DNA from: Desulfobacterales bacterium
GTDB lineage: Bacteria > Desulfobacterota > Desulfobacteria > Desulfobacterales > Desulfolunaceae
DNA: 64,000 bases
Reading direction: 5' to 3'
Assembly: GCA_022360815.1 (NCBI GenBank)
Contig: JAKSCC010000310.1
Span: 39,028 to 103,027, forward strand
Under the pieces are notes generated by a model. The model had not been told where the DNA came from and searched no databases. It worked only from the letters and a program-made list of their open reading frames with translations. This document shows, piece by piece, positions 33,239 to 42,867 of this stretch (within the stretch, counting starts at the first letter, position 1; each line of letters begins with the position of its first letter). The position numbers and the translations under genes are program-made.

Positions 33239-35235
33239 ACACTGCTCTCCATGCGCTCTTTGATCTGTTTGATCTGATCGCGTAAGCGGGCAGCCTGTTC
33301 AAACTCCAGGTTTCGAGCGGCTTCCTGCATTCTCTCCTCCAGGGTCTCCAAAAGAAGCGCCTCATCAAGGCCCTCTTCTCCAAAGGCTTCGACCCCTTCT
33401 GAAACAACGAGTTCCTCCTCTTCATCCTCAAAAGTATAAAGATCACCAAAACTGTTTTGAATTTCGCGGGAGACTGTGGTTGGTGTGATGCCGTGCTTCT
33501 TATTGTGAGCCATCTGAATATCACGACGTCTGAGGGTTTCATCTATGGCGTACTGCATGGACCCGGTGACCGTGTCTCCGTAAAGAATTACCGTGCCATT
33601 GGCATTTCGAGCGGCACGACCGCAGGTCTGAACCAAAGAGCGCTCTGATCGCAAAAACCCCTCTTTATCGGCATCAAGAACCGCCACCAAAGAGACTTCA
33701 GGAATATCAAGGCCCTCGCGAAGCAGGTTGATTCCCACCAACACATCAAATTTTCCCAACCGCAGGTCTCGAACAATCTCGATGCGCTCCATGGTCTTGA
33801 TATCCGAATGCATATAGCGCACACGAACCCCAAGATCTGTCAGATAATCGGTCAAGTCTTCTGCCATGCGTTTGGTCAGGGTCGTCACCAGCACCCGCTC
33901 CCGTGCGGCGGTACGCTTTCGAATCTCTTCATAGAGATCATCCACCTGGTTTTCCGCAGGTTTCACCACGATTTCAGGGTCCACAAGACCTGTGGGGCGG
34001 ACAATCTGCTCCACCACGGCCCCCTTGGCAACCTCCATTTCGTAGTCTGCAGGCGTTGCAGAGACAAAAACGGCCTGACCCCTTTTCTCTTCAAACTCCT
34101 CAAACTGAAGGGGACGGTTGTCCAGGGCCGAAGGGAGCCTGAATCCAAACGTCACCAGAGTCTCTTTTCGAGAACGATCGCCCCGGTACATGGCCCGCAG
34201 CTGAGGAAGCGCAATGTGACTCTCATCCACCAGCAGAAGAAAATCCTCTGGAAAGTAGTCCAAAAGGGTTGGGGGAGCTTGGCCTGGGTTGCGGCCCGAA
34301 AGGTACCGTGAATAGTTCTCAATGCCGTTGCAGTAGCCAATCTCTCGAAGCATCTCAAGATCAAGGTTGGTACGCTCTTCAAGGCGCTGGGCTTCCACCA
34401 GCTTTCCCATGCTGTGAAAATATTCCAGTCTCCTTTTCAGATCTCCCTCCACCTGGAGCAGCATGCGCTTCAACGTACTTTTTTGAGTCACATAGTGGCT
34501 GGCCGGATAGATTACCGAACGGTGCATTTTTCGAATGGTTTTTCCGGTTAACGGATCAAACTCCGCCAGGGTGTCGATCTCATCACCAAAAAATTCCACG
34601 CGAATTCCCACCTTCTCTTCGTAGGCAGGGAAAATCTCGACCCGGTCCCCGCGTACACGAAACGATCCGCGGTGAAAATCGATATCGCTTCGTTCATACT
34701 GAATGGCCACCAAATCTTTAAGGAGCACTTCACGGCTCTTCTCATCACCTGTCTCCAACTCCACCCTGAGGGCCAAATAATCTTCTGGTGCACCCAGACC
34801 ATAGATACAAGAAACACTGGCTACCACCAGCACATCGCGGCGTGAAAGCACGTTCCGTGTGGCAGAGTGGCGCATCTTGTCAATAAGCTCGTTGATGGCG
34901 GAGTCTTTCTGGATATAGGTGTCGCTTGTGGGAATATAGGCTTCAGGCTGATAGTAGTCGTAGTAGCTGACAAAATACTCCACAGCGTTTTCTGGAAAAA
35001 TTTCACGAAACTCATTGTAGAGTTGAGCTGCCAGAATCTTGTTGGGAGCCAGAACCAATGTAGGTCGCTGCACTGTCTCCACCACGTGGGCCATGGTAAA
35101 GGTCTTGCCCGATCCGGTCACCCCGAGAAGAACCTGATTCTTCTCCCCATCTTCAAGCCCGTTCACCAAACGCCGAATGGCGCCGGGTTGATCACCTTTT
35201 GGGGTAAACTCCGATACAATTTTAAATCTCTCCAT
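33235..35235 (-). CDS. uvrB: Excinuclease ABC subunit B
   Basis: [47 protein letters not shown] overlap with uvrC. Confidence 0.97.
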   Translation of the reverse strand: MERFKIVSEFTPKGDQPGAIRRLVNGLEDGEKNQVLLGVTGSGKTFTMAHVVETVQRPTLVLAPNKILAAQLYNEFREIFPENAVEYFVSYYDYYQPEAYIPTSDTYIQKDSAINELIDKMRHSATRNVLSRRDVLVVASVSCIYGLGAPEDYLALRVELETGDEKSREVLLKDLVAIQYERSDIDFHRGSFRVRGDRVEIFPAYEEKVGIRVEFFGDEIDTLAEFDPLTGKTIRKMHRSVIYPASHYVTQKSTLKRMLLQVEGDLKRRLEYFHSMGKLVEAQRLEERTNLDLEMLREIGYCNGIENYSRYLSGRNPGQAPPTLLDYFPEDFLLLVDESHIALPQLRAMYRGDRSRKETLVTFGFRLPSALDNRPLQFEEFEEKRGQAVFVSATPADYEMEVAKGAVVEQIVRPTGLVDPEIVVKPAENQVDDLYEEIRKRTAARERVLVTTLTKRMAEDLTDYLTDLGVRVRYMHSDIKTMERIEIVRDLRLGKFDVLVGINLLREGLDIPEVSLVAVLDADKEGFLRSERSLVQTCGRAARNANGTVILYGDTVTGSMQYAIDETLRRRDIQMAHNKKHGITPTTVSREIQNSFGDLYTFEDEEEELVVSEGVEAFGEEGLDEALLLETLEERMQEAARNLEFEQAARLRDQIKQIKERMESSV

Positions 35236-35410
35236 AACGCCTCACCAACGCTGCTATAGATGAAAAAGGTAAAAAAATCATGTCCGGAAATGGTTCATCG
35301 GCATATGATAACCCGCTACACATGCATCTATCTTAGCTCAAAAAAGATTGCAAATACCATATCCCGAATGCGTTCCACTCAAATCCCTTCGCCCTAATTT
35401 TGACGCACAC

Positions 35411-35456
35411 AAAAAAAACGCACACCCTTAAGTGAATCAAGGACGTGCGCTTTTTA
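35411..35456. terminator. Intrinsic terminator
   Basis: A-run, CGCAC..CCTT / AAGG..GTGCG stem with T/A tracts on both sides. Confidence 0.7.
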
Positions 35457-35485
35457 TTAAACCTTCGCTAAGGCCCTTTTGTGAG

Positions 35486-36502
35486 CTATTCGCCGAAGCG
35501 ATGAATCATCGCAGCCCATGTAAGACCAGCACCCAAAGCCACAAAAAGAACCGTGCTCTTCTTGGGATCCACAAGACCCTGCTCAATGGTCTCATCAAGG
35601 GCCAGAGGAATGGTCGCCGCTGTGGTGTTGCCGTATTTCTGAATGTTGTTAAAGATCTTCTCTTCGGGAATCTTCAACGTCTTCTGGTACGCCTCGTTGA
35701 TACGCAGGTTGGCCTGGTGAGGAATGATCATGTCGATATCATCCAGACTCATGCCGGCCTGCTCCAGAACCTCAAGGGTCACTTCAGGAAGTTTTCTTAA
35801 GGCAAGCTTGAAAATTCGAGTGCCATCCATGGAGGGGAACTGACCGCCTGAGGCGAGCATCTCGGCGTTGATGCGCTCAGGATACTTGGAACCGGGAAGC
35901 TCAAGCATCAGTTTCTCTGCAAATTTTCCATCGGCTTTCAGCACAGAACCCAAAACACCAATATTGGCATCGGTCTCTACAGCCTCCACGCAGGCCGCTG
36001 CCGCTCCGTCCCCAAAGAGAACCGCCACATCACGGCCCGCGGTGGTCTTGTCCAACCCTGTGCTGTGTACCTCGGCCCCAACCACAAGAATGCGATTGTA
36101 CATGCCGCTTCGAATATAGGCATCGGCAGTGCTCATGGCATAGATAAAGCCGGTGCACTGCTGCCGAATATCCAACGCAGGGGTATCGCTCAGGCCCAGC
36201 TTGGTTTGAAGCAGACAACCGGACCCAGGGAAAAAAATATCGGGGCTTAAGGTGGCGAAGATGATGAGGTCGATATCTTCAGGCTGCCATCCGGCATTGT
36301 CCAATGCTATTTTCGACGCCTCAAGGGCAAGGTCTGAGGAGCCGACGATCTCACCTTCGGGAATCCAATAACGGGTTTTAATGCCTGTACGCTGCTGAAT
36401 CCATTCGTCGTTGGTGTCCATCATCTTGGAGAGGTCGTCATTGGTCACACACCGTGATGGGATAAAGCGGCCAGTACCTTTGATCACACTTCGTTTCATC
36501 AA
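35486..36502 (-). CDS. fabH: Beta-ketoacyl-ACP synthase III
   Basis: SDLALEASKIALDNAGW, DIRQQCTGFIYAMSTADAYIRSG (Cys), IPHQANLRINEA (His). Confidence 0.95.
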   Translation of the reverse strand: MMKRSVIKGTGRFIPSRCVTNDDLSKMMDTNDEWIQQRTGIKTRYWIPEGEIVGSSDLALEASKIALDNAGWQPEDIDLIIFATLSPDIFFPGSGCLLQTKLGLSDTPALDIRQQCTGFIYAMSTADAYIRSGMYNRILVVGAEVHSTGLDKTTAGRDVAVLFGDGAAAACVEAVETDANIGVLGSVLKADGKFAEKLMLELPGSKYPERINAEMLASGGQFPSMDGTRIFKLALRKLPEVTLEVLEQAGMSLDDIDMIIPHQANLRINEAYQKTLKIPEEKIFNNIQKYGNTTAATIPLALDETIEQGLVDPKKSTVLFVALGAGLTWAAMIHRFGE

Positions 36503-36937
36503 GAATTATCCTTTCCATTAAGGTCCTATGCTTAAAGAAACATGGGAATCCGTTTTCATCGGTTTTTCACTGTTTCATCTTATCCGTTTTATACAACCGG
36601 TTCTATTCTTATCCAATGTATGAAAGGCTTTGTCAAACCCAATTCACCACGTGACGCTGTGTGTGGCACGTATCGGAGATTATCACAAAAAACCCTGTAT
36701 CTTGTAGCAAAATAGGCGTTCAAACCCAAATAAGGCCTCAGAGAATCTTCTTTACACCTGTGGGGGGACGTATTAAATTGAGCTTTCAATGCTCTTGGGC
36801 CTTTTCAAAGAGCCAATGGTGTTGAATGCGAACCTGTCCAGGCAGCTCAGAGCTGCTTTTTTTAATGGTCCCAATAATGGATGCACCTCAAGTCGTATGT
36901 TTGCATCCTGCAACTCACCACGGATACAATTAATCGG

Positions 36938-37879
36938 ATGGCTATAGAAATATTTCTTCTCGTCCTGGGTCTTACCGGCCTCTACTTCGGATCTGAATGG
37001 CTTGTGTGCGGTGCGTCTCGGCTGGCACGCAGCTACAATGTCAGCCCCTTGATTATCGGTTTAACCATCGTCTCTTTCGGCACATCTGCGCCGGAACTTC
37101 TCGTCAGCCTTTTTGCCTCGGAAAGTGGAGCCGCAGGTCTATCCATTGGCAACATCATCGGCAGCAACATCATCAACATTGCCCTTGTTTTGGGAATGAG
37201 TATCCTTTTAAAGCCCATGGTGATCCATCGCCAAAAAATAGCTACCGAACTCTATTTTATGGTGGGTACTTCTCTGCTCTTCTGGATACTCTGCATGAAC
37301 GGCACCATCAGCAGAGCAGATGGCACCATTCTCATAGGGCTTCTGGTAGCCTACCTGATTTACCGATTTTTCAACCCCAAAACCCACGACTGCGATGCGC
37401 AAGAAGAGTCCGCCTTCAGCAAAGGGCCTCTCATCAATGGCATTGCCGTTATTATTGGAACCGTGGTGCTGTGCACAGGAGCTCACTTTGTAGTAAAAAG
37501 TGCCATGGCCATGGCCGACTATTTTCAAATCAGCAACACCTTTATTGGACTCACCATTGTTGCTTTTGGGACCAGCCTTCCCGAACTGGCCGCCTCTTTG
37601 ATGGCCGCAAAAAAAATGGAGAGCGACATTGCCATTGGCAATGTGGTGGGCAGCAACATTTTTAATGCCTGCATGGTTATGGGTGCTGTGGGAACCATCT
37701 CTCCCCTTGAGGTAGAATCTGGGCTTCATCGATTTGAGTTCCCCTTTATGATTCTGATCTCCATCTCACTTCTCTTTCTCGTTCACAAAAACAGCCTCCT
37801 CAAACGCATTCACGGCATGGGGTATGTGGGCTTCTTCCTTCTTTATATCGGCATCTCCTGGTACGTAACCGGTCTTTAA
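36938..37879 (+). CDS. Na+/Ca2+ exchanger family (CaCA, YrbG-like)
   Basis: Duplicated alpha repeats: SPLIIGLTIVSFGTSAPELLVSL..GNIIGSNIINI and SNTFIGLTIVAFGTSLPELAASL..GNVVGSNIFN. Confidence 0.95.
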   Translation: MAIEIFLLVLGLTGLYFGSEWLVCGASRLARSYNVSPLIIGLTIVSFGTSAPELLVSLFASESGAAGLSIGNIIGSNIINIALVLGMSILLKPMVIHRQKIATELYFMVGTSLLFWILCMNGTISRADGTILIGLLVAYLIYRFFNPKTHDCDAQEESAFSKGPLINGIAVIIGTVVLCTGAHFVVKSAMAMADYFQISNTFIGLTIVAFGTSLPELAASLMAAKKMESDIAIGNVVGSNIFNACMVMGAVGTISPLEVESGLHRFEFPFMILISISLLFLVHKNSLLKRIHGMGYVGFFLLYIGISWYVTGL

Positions 37880-37989
37880 GAGCCAAAGTAAACCAAAGCT
37901 TTCACATGAAAATGAAACCATTGAGTGGATGCCTTAAAAAGCCTGGCTCCCGCAGCAAATGGAAACGCAATGGTTCCGCTAAAAAACGA

Positions 37990-38027
37990 AAAAAAGGCCC
38001 GGAGACGAATCGCCTCGGGCCTTTTTT
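37990..38027. terminator. Intrinsic terminator
   Basis: AAAAAGGCCCG..CGGGCCTTTTTT hairpin between convergent genes. Confidence 0.88.
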
Positions 38028-38053
38028 ATAATCTCTTTGTGAGAGAAAACCGC

Positions 38054-39001
38054 CTATTTCATAAGCTGTTTGATTTCAGCTTTTTTAAGTATAGCCTGTT
38101 CATGAACCAGGCGATTGGCACCAATGCGCTCTCGAACGATGCTCTCTTTGATAGACTCTTTTACATCCTCAAAAGGAAGTGTTGCCGCATGAATGCGATC
38201 CATCACTTCAAGGATATGAAAACCATCCAAGGATCGAATGATGCCACTGCGTTCACCCTTTTTCAGGCTGAATGCCGCATCAAGAAGAGACTTTGCGACT
38301 TTGGAATCCCGCGTGATGTAGCCAACCACACCCCCGTTTTCCCGATCTTCCGCTTCAGACTTCGCTTTGGCCAACTCACCAAAATCTTTGCCGGCTTTTA
38401 GCTCTTTTTCAAGGGCCTGAATCTTTGTAAGCTGACGATTCACAACGTCCTGAGTCGCATCGGTGGGAACCACCACCTGAATGTGGCGTACACGAACTTT
38501 TTCTGGCTTGTTAAAAAGAGAGGGCTGCTCTTTGTAGAAGCGCTTCAGCTCGTCATTGGGTACTGTAACGTTAACCTTTTCATCCACAGACTTGAGATAT
38601 GCATTCACCATCAGCTGCTGGCGAATTCCCTCTTTGAGCTCTGCTTCTGTGGTACCACGCTCTTTCAGCAGATTCACAAAGGCCTCTTCGCCGCCTCGAA
38701 CACCGGCTCGAAGTCTTGCAAAGCCGTCCTCCACCTGCGTCTTTTCAACCTTAATCCCCGCTTTTTTACTCTCTTGGATATAGATCTTGTTCAGAATAAG
38801 CCGTCGCAAAACCTCCTGTTGGAGCTTTTGAAAGTCAGGCAAGTTCATCACCGCGCGGTTCACTTCTTCCAAGGTTATGATTTCACCGTTTACCGAAGCA
38901 ACATCAGCGGCACCCGCAACACCAACTCCAGCAAGTACAAGACAGAAGGTGGCTATAAAGGGTTTAAGGTAAGATTTCAGCATGTGTGTGGTCTCCACCA
39001 T
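38054..39001 (-). CDS. SurA/PpiC-type periplasmic peptidyl-prolyl isomerase
   Basis: Signal peptide, SurA_N-like helices, parvulin domain VRVRHIQVV..KDFGELAKAKSEAEDRENGGVVGYI. Confidence 0.9.
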   Translation of the reverse strand: MVETTHMLKSYLKPFIATFCLVLAGVGVAGAADVASVNGEIITLEEVNRAVMNLPDFQKLQQEVLRRLILNKIYIQESKKAGIKVEKTQVEDGFARLRAGVRGGEEAFVNLLKERGTTEAELKEGIRQQLMVNAYLKSVDEKVNVTVPNDELKRFYKEQPSLFNKPEKVRVRHIQVVVPTDATQDVVNRQLTKIQALEKELKAGKDFGELAKAKSEAEDRENGGVVGYITRDSKVAKSLLDAAFSLKKGERSGIIRSLDGFHILEVMDRIHAATLPFEDVKESIKESIVRERIGANRLVHEQAILKKAEIKQLMK

Positions 39002-39195
39002 TGATGGTCAAGGTTATAAAAATACGGTGATGTGCATCACCGAAAATCAACAAGAATCATACGAAAAGACACTCTATCAAAAGCGTGGCAGATGTCAAAC
39101 CGCAGCGCCACCGTGAGAGGATATGACGAAAAGGACTCAAGAGCCCTCCTCATTGGAGACTGGCTTGATCCTCTTTTTTTCGATATAACGGCGCC

Positions 39196-40482
39196 ATGAC
39201 AACAGATAAAATATTACAATTTGCACTTTTTCATAAACTGCCAGAAGCGCAGCAGAAGTGGCTAAGTTCGCTTTCCAATGCCCACCCGTTCTCCCACCAG
39301 CAGCTGAAAATGCTCATCGAATTCACAGCAGACCTGATCTGCTGGAAGGCTGGCTCTCTGGATCAATTTTATCATCCAAATGCAGTTGGGCAAACCCAAG
39401 GGAAACAGGCTGCAACCAAAATCTTCAACCAAATTCAGCAAGGCTACGAAAACCTTAAAAACAGCCAAAAGCAATACACCGCAAACCAACGTTTTTCTGC
39501 TGACGAAACAAAATTCCCAGAAGCCCAGATGGTGGAAGTGGAACTGAAAGGCAATATCATGGGGCGCTGCCCTGTGGCCTCGGAAAAAACCCGTTGCTGC
39601 AACCTCAATACCCTGGATGCGGTTCAACAATGTGGGTTTGATTGCAGCTACTGCTCTATCCAGTCATTCTATCATGGAAACCAGGTGCGCTTTATTCAGA
39701 ACCTCATGGAACACCTCAAGGGACTGAAACTGGAAAAAGAGAAAAAATACCACATTGGAACCGGGCAATCCTCTGACTCTTTGATGTGGGGAAATCGGTT
39801 TGGCCTTTTGGATGCCTTGTGCCAATTTGCCGCGGACAACCCCAATGCCATCCTTGAGATGAAATCCAAAAGCAGCCGAATTGATTATTTTTTGAAACAC
39901 CGCCCCCCTGAAAACATGGTATTTACCTGGTCGCTGAACACCCCTGCGGTGATTCACCATGAAGAGAAGGGATCGGCCCCTTTGGATAAACGGCTAAAGA
40001 GCGCTCGCAAACTTGCCGATCAGGGCATTCCCGTTGGATTCCACTTTCACCCCATCGTCTGGTACCAAGGATGGAAAAACGATTACCTGGAGCTCGTCTC
40101 TCGATTGGTGGAGATGTTCCGGCCCGAAGAGATTGTAATGGTCTCCCTTGGAACCCTCACTTTTATAAAGCCTGTTCTTAAAAGAATTCGTGAAAGGATG
40201 CCCGAAAGCTCCATTTTACAAATGCCCATGGAAGATTGCGCCGGCAAACTGAGCTACCCCTTGGATATCAAAGAGGAACTTTTCACCACGGTTTACAATG
40301 CATTTCCCTCCACCTGGAAAAAATCGGTCTTCTTTTATATGTGCATGGAGCACATCGATTTATGGGAGAGAGTTTTCGGACGGGAGTACGCCTCCAACGA
40401 CATGTTTGAAACAGATATGATTGAGACCTATTTCAAAAAAATAGCTCGAATTCGAGAGTCTCACCATCCCTTACCGTCATAA
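39196..40482 (+). CDS. Spore photoproduct lyase-like radical SAM protein
   Basis: Radical SAM CGFDCSYCSIQ (CX3CX2C), SPL-type layout (HIGTGQSSDSL.., MVFTWSLNTP, GFHFHPIVWYQGW). Confidence 0.8.
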   Translation: MTTDKILQFALFHKLPEAQQKWLSSLSNAHPFSHQQLKMLIEFTADLICWKAGSLDQFYHPNAVGQTQGKQAATKIFNQIQQGYENLKNSQKQYTANQRFSADETKFPEAQMVEVELKGNIMGRCPVASEKTRCCNLNTLDAVQQCGFDCSYCSIQSFYHGNQVRFIQNLMEHLKGLKLEKEKKYHIGTGQSSDSLMWGNRFGLLDALCQFAADNPNAILEMKSKSSRIDYFLKHRPPENMVFTWSLNTPAVIHHEEKGSAPLDKRLKSARKLADQGIPVGFHFHPIVWYQGWKNDYLELVSRLVEMFRPEEIVMVSLGTLTFIKPVLKRIRERMPESSILQMPMEDCAGKLSYPLDIKEELFTTVYNAFPSTWKKSVFFYMCMEHIDLWERVFGREYASNDMFETDMIETYFKKIARIRESHHPLPS

Positions 40483-40520
40483 GCAGATCGGCTTGTCCAA
40501 ACACCGCCTTATAAAAGCCA

Positions 40521-40559
40521 AAAACCCGCCGTACCACAGGGTACATATCGGCGGGTTTT
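40521..40559. terminator. Intrinsic terminator
   Basis: AAAACCCGCCG..CGGCGGGTTTTT hairpin. Confidence 0.85.
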
Positions 40560-40583
40560 TGATTTATTGAAACCGTTTAGAAA

Positions 40584-41204
40584 CTAAACGCAGATCCTTC
40601 GAATATGGGCAGAAAGAAATTCTGCGCCCTCGTCTTGCAAACTCATGATGGTTCGATCAAAAATCCAGAGTTCAATAATACCCCAGGTAAAAGCGATAAT
40701 TGATCGCGCACAGCGAGCAGGGTCAAGCTCTTTTCCAACCACCCCTTTTTCGATGAGTTGCTCGATTCCCCTCGTAAGTGAATAAAGGGCACCGGTGGTC
40801 ATCTTTTTTTCTCTATCAAGGATAGACTGCATCTCTTCCGTGTATTCAACTTTATAAATTGAAAAACGGTAGAACTTCTCGTACCGCTCGTCACTCTCCA
40901 GAATGGCAAAATAGCTAAGGAAAGCTTGGACAAGCTCCTCCACAGAGTTAAGATTTTCAAAAGAATCAACCCTGCCAACAGGGCCCCTTTCCCCCAGCTC
41001 CACCTCCATTTGATCTCTCAATTTAGCAACGATATCCACCTTGTCTTTAAAGTGCCAGTAGATGGCTCCACGGGTTACTCCCGCACGGGTGGCAATGTCG
41101 GTAAGGGTGGTTTGGTTAAACCCCTTTTCGTCAAAGGTATCAAGTGCTGCATTTAAAATGGAAAGCCTTGTCTTTTCAGCTTCTTCTTTTGTTTTCCTGG
41201 CCAT
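40584..41204 (-). CDS. TetR/AcrR-family regulator
   Basis: RLSILNAALDTFDEKGFNQTTLTDIATRAGVTRGAIYWHFKDKVDI. Confidence 0.94.
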   Translation of the reverse strand: MARKTKEEAEKTRLSILNAALDTFDEKGFNQTTLTDIATRAGVTRGAIYWHFKDKVDIVAKLRDQMEVELGERGPVGRVDSFENLNSVEELVQAFLSYFAILESDERYEKFYRFSIYKVEYTEEMQSILDREKKMTTGALYSLTRGIEQLIEKGVVGKELDPARCARSIIAFTWGIIELWIFDRTIMSLQDEGAEFLSAHIRRICV

Positions 41205-41265
41205 ATGATTTCCAACTCACATTTTGTTTAATTAAAGGAGTCCTTATCATATTTCCTTATCCATT

Positions 41266-41964
41266 TCATCTCTCTTCCGACCTCTGGAAAGGCGAAGAGA
41301 CCAGCTGTCGAAGCATCTCCAGCACCCCCACAAGTATCAGAGTATACCCCATCAGCTCAAGCCCCTCTTCCACAGCCAGCTTTACGATTCGCATGTACCC
41401 GTCTCCCATTATCACCTTCCAGAGTGTGGCCCGCCCCAAAAGGCGTGAAACCACAAGCACCATCATACTCCCTGAAGCCATCACCCCAAATGCAGCGGTA
41501 GGGATAAACCCTTTTACATTCTCAGAGAGTGAAACTCGGCACCTTGAAATATGATATTTAGTCAGGGCCGCAATCCCCAAAACCAGAGTCTGCCATGCTC
41601 CGTCAAAAACCATACGATCCAAAACAGCATCCAGCTCTCGAACCACTGCCATGGTTGCAAGGCCCATAATAAGAGTTGAAAGTGCTCGCAGTTGAGGGGC
41701 CACCTTTCCAGACACCCACCCCAGCAAACCAGTAAAGAGAAGCACCACAATCTGGAGCATCTCAACCAGAGACTCCTCCATAAAACGACCCGTCAATGGC
41801 CCGTGACACGCTTCCCATGTGATGGCCAAAGCCATGGCCACCAAAAGCAGACTGTAAACCAGGTAACGAAACGCCGCAGAAGCCACCGGATGCTCTCCGG
41901 TGGTCTGTCCAACAAAACCAAAATGTGACGAATGAGATATCGTCTGCATTGTTTTCTCCAACAC
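41266..41964 (-). CDS. Multi-pass membrane protein of unknown function
   Basis: Several hydrophobic segments; lies between mipA-like gene and tetR, same strand. Confidence 0.65.
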   Translation of the reverse strand: MLEKTMQTISHSSHFGFVGQTTGEHPVASAAFRYLVYSLLLVAMALAITWEACHGPLTGRFMEESLVEMLQIVVLLFTGLLGWVSGKVAPQLRALSTLIMGLATMAVVRELDAVLDRMVFDGAWQTLVLGIAALTKYHISRCRVSLSENVKGFIPTAAFGVMASGSMMVLVVSRLLGRATLWKVIMGDGYMRIVKLAVEEGLELMGYTLILVGVLEMLRQLVSSPFQRSEER

Positions 41965-41979
41965 ACTCTAATATTTTTT

Positions 41980-42092
41980 GATGGCATCGTAAAAAGTCAG
42001 TTTACGCCATGACGAGGCGCAACACATGAAATTTTCCTTCATGCTGTCGCGCGGGTGCCGCGTCGAAGCGTCTCCTTTTTTGCGATGCCATC
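41980..42092. repeat. MITE-like inverted-repeat element, copy 1
   Basis: Left arm GATGGCATCGTAAAAAG (41980-41996), right arm CTTTTTTGCGATGCCATC (42075-42092), reverse complement GATGGCATCGCAAAAAAG; ~113 bp, intergenic. Confidence 0.65.
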
Positions 42093-42103
42093 TCTTTCTG
42101 CTG

Positions 42104-42862
42104 CTAAAGCAGTGTGACAATTATCCCCGCATAGGCGGAGAGTACATAATCCTCATGAACCAAGGGGCTGTTTCGCACATCGCAGCCAAAATATTCGGCT
42201 TTGCCCCCTGCAACCAAACTCCAACGAGGCGACACCGGCATCTCCACGTTCAAAGCAAGAAAACTGCTGATATCGCCTGAAGGGTTATAGGCCGGGCGAT
42301 CCGATCTGGCTTCATCAGGCCTGACGCCAAAATAGTACTGAACCTTTTTGGCGCTTCGCCACGTTCCACCAACCGAGGGCACCAGCGCAAGGTGGTATAG
42401 CTCCAATGGCATCATGTATGCAAGGCTTACTTCGCCACCATCATACTCTCCTGTGATATCGACGAGCCCACTCATCGAAAAACCACCCACAGGACTCCAC
42501 CATGTCACATCAAGTCCGGCATCAATGCCCTCTTTGCGTCTCTCCATTCCTTCCAGAAACGGGCTGTCCGACGCTTCATACCCATTCACACCACGAGCCA
42601 CCTTGTAATCCACGGAAAACCCTTCATAATCAATAGCTTTAACCCCGAGGCTAAGGCCATCTATAAACAGTCGCCCATAGCGCCCCTGAATTAATGGAAA
42701 AGGTGTGTAACGTTTTCTGTTTTTAAGATCCTTATAAAGGCGAGAACTCGCTGCTCCGCCCACCCCCAACTTAACCTCTCGAGCAAATTCAGCGGCATGG
42801 GTTTCACGAACGATAAATGCCAAAACAAGGCTCATCAAAGCCACTTTTAGAATTGATTTCAT
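42104..42862 (-). CDS. MipA/OmpV-family outer membrane protein
   Basis: Signal peptide MKSILKVALMSLVLAFIVRETHA; VKLGVGGAASSRLYKDLKNRKRYTPFPLIQGRYGRLFIDG; beta-rich. ORF-track N-terminal extension into the RND gene rejected. Confidence 0.75.
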   Translation of the reverse strand: MKSILKVALMSLVLAFIVRETHAAEFAREVKLGVGGAASSRLYKDLKNRKRYTPFPLIQGRYGRLFIDGLSLGVKAIDYEGFSVDYKVARGVNGYEASDSPFLEGMERRKEGIDAGLDVTWWSPVGGFSMSGLVDITGEYDGGEVSLAYMMPLELYHLALVPSVGGTWRSAKKVQYYFGVRPDEARSDRPAYNPSGDISSFLALNVEMPVSPRWSLVAGGKAEYFGCDVRNSPLVHEDYVLSAYAGIIVTLL

Positions 42863-42867
42863 AGAGC

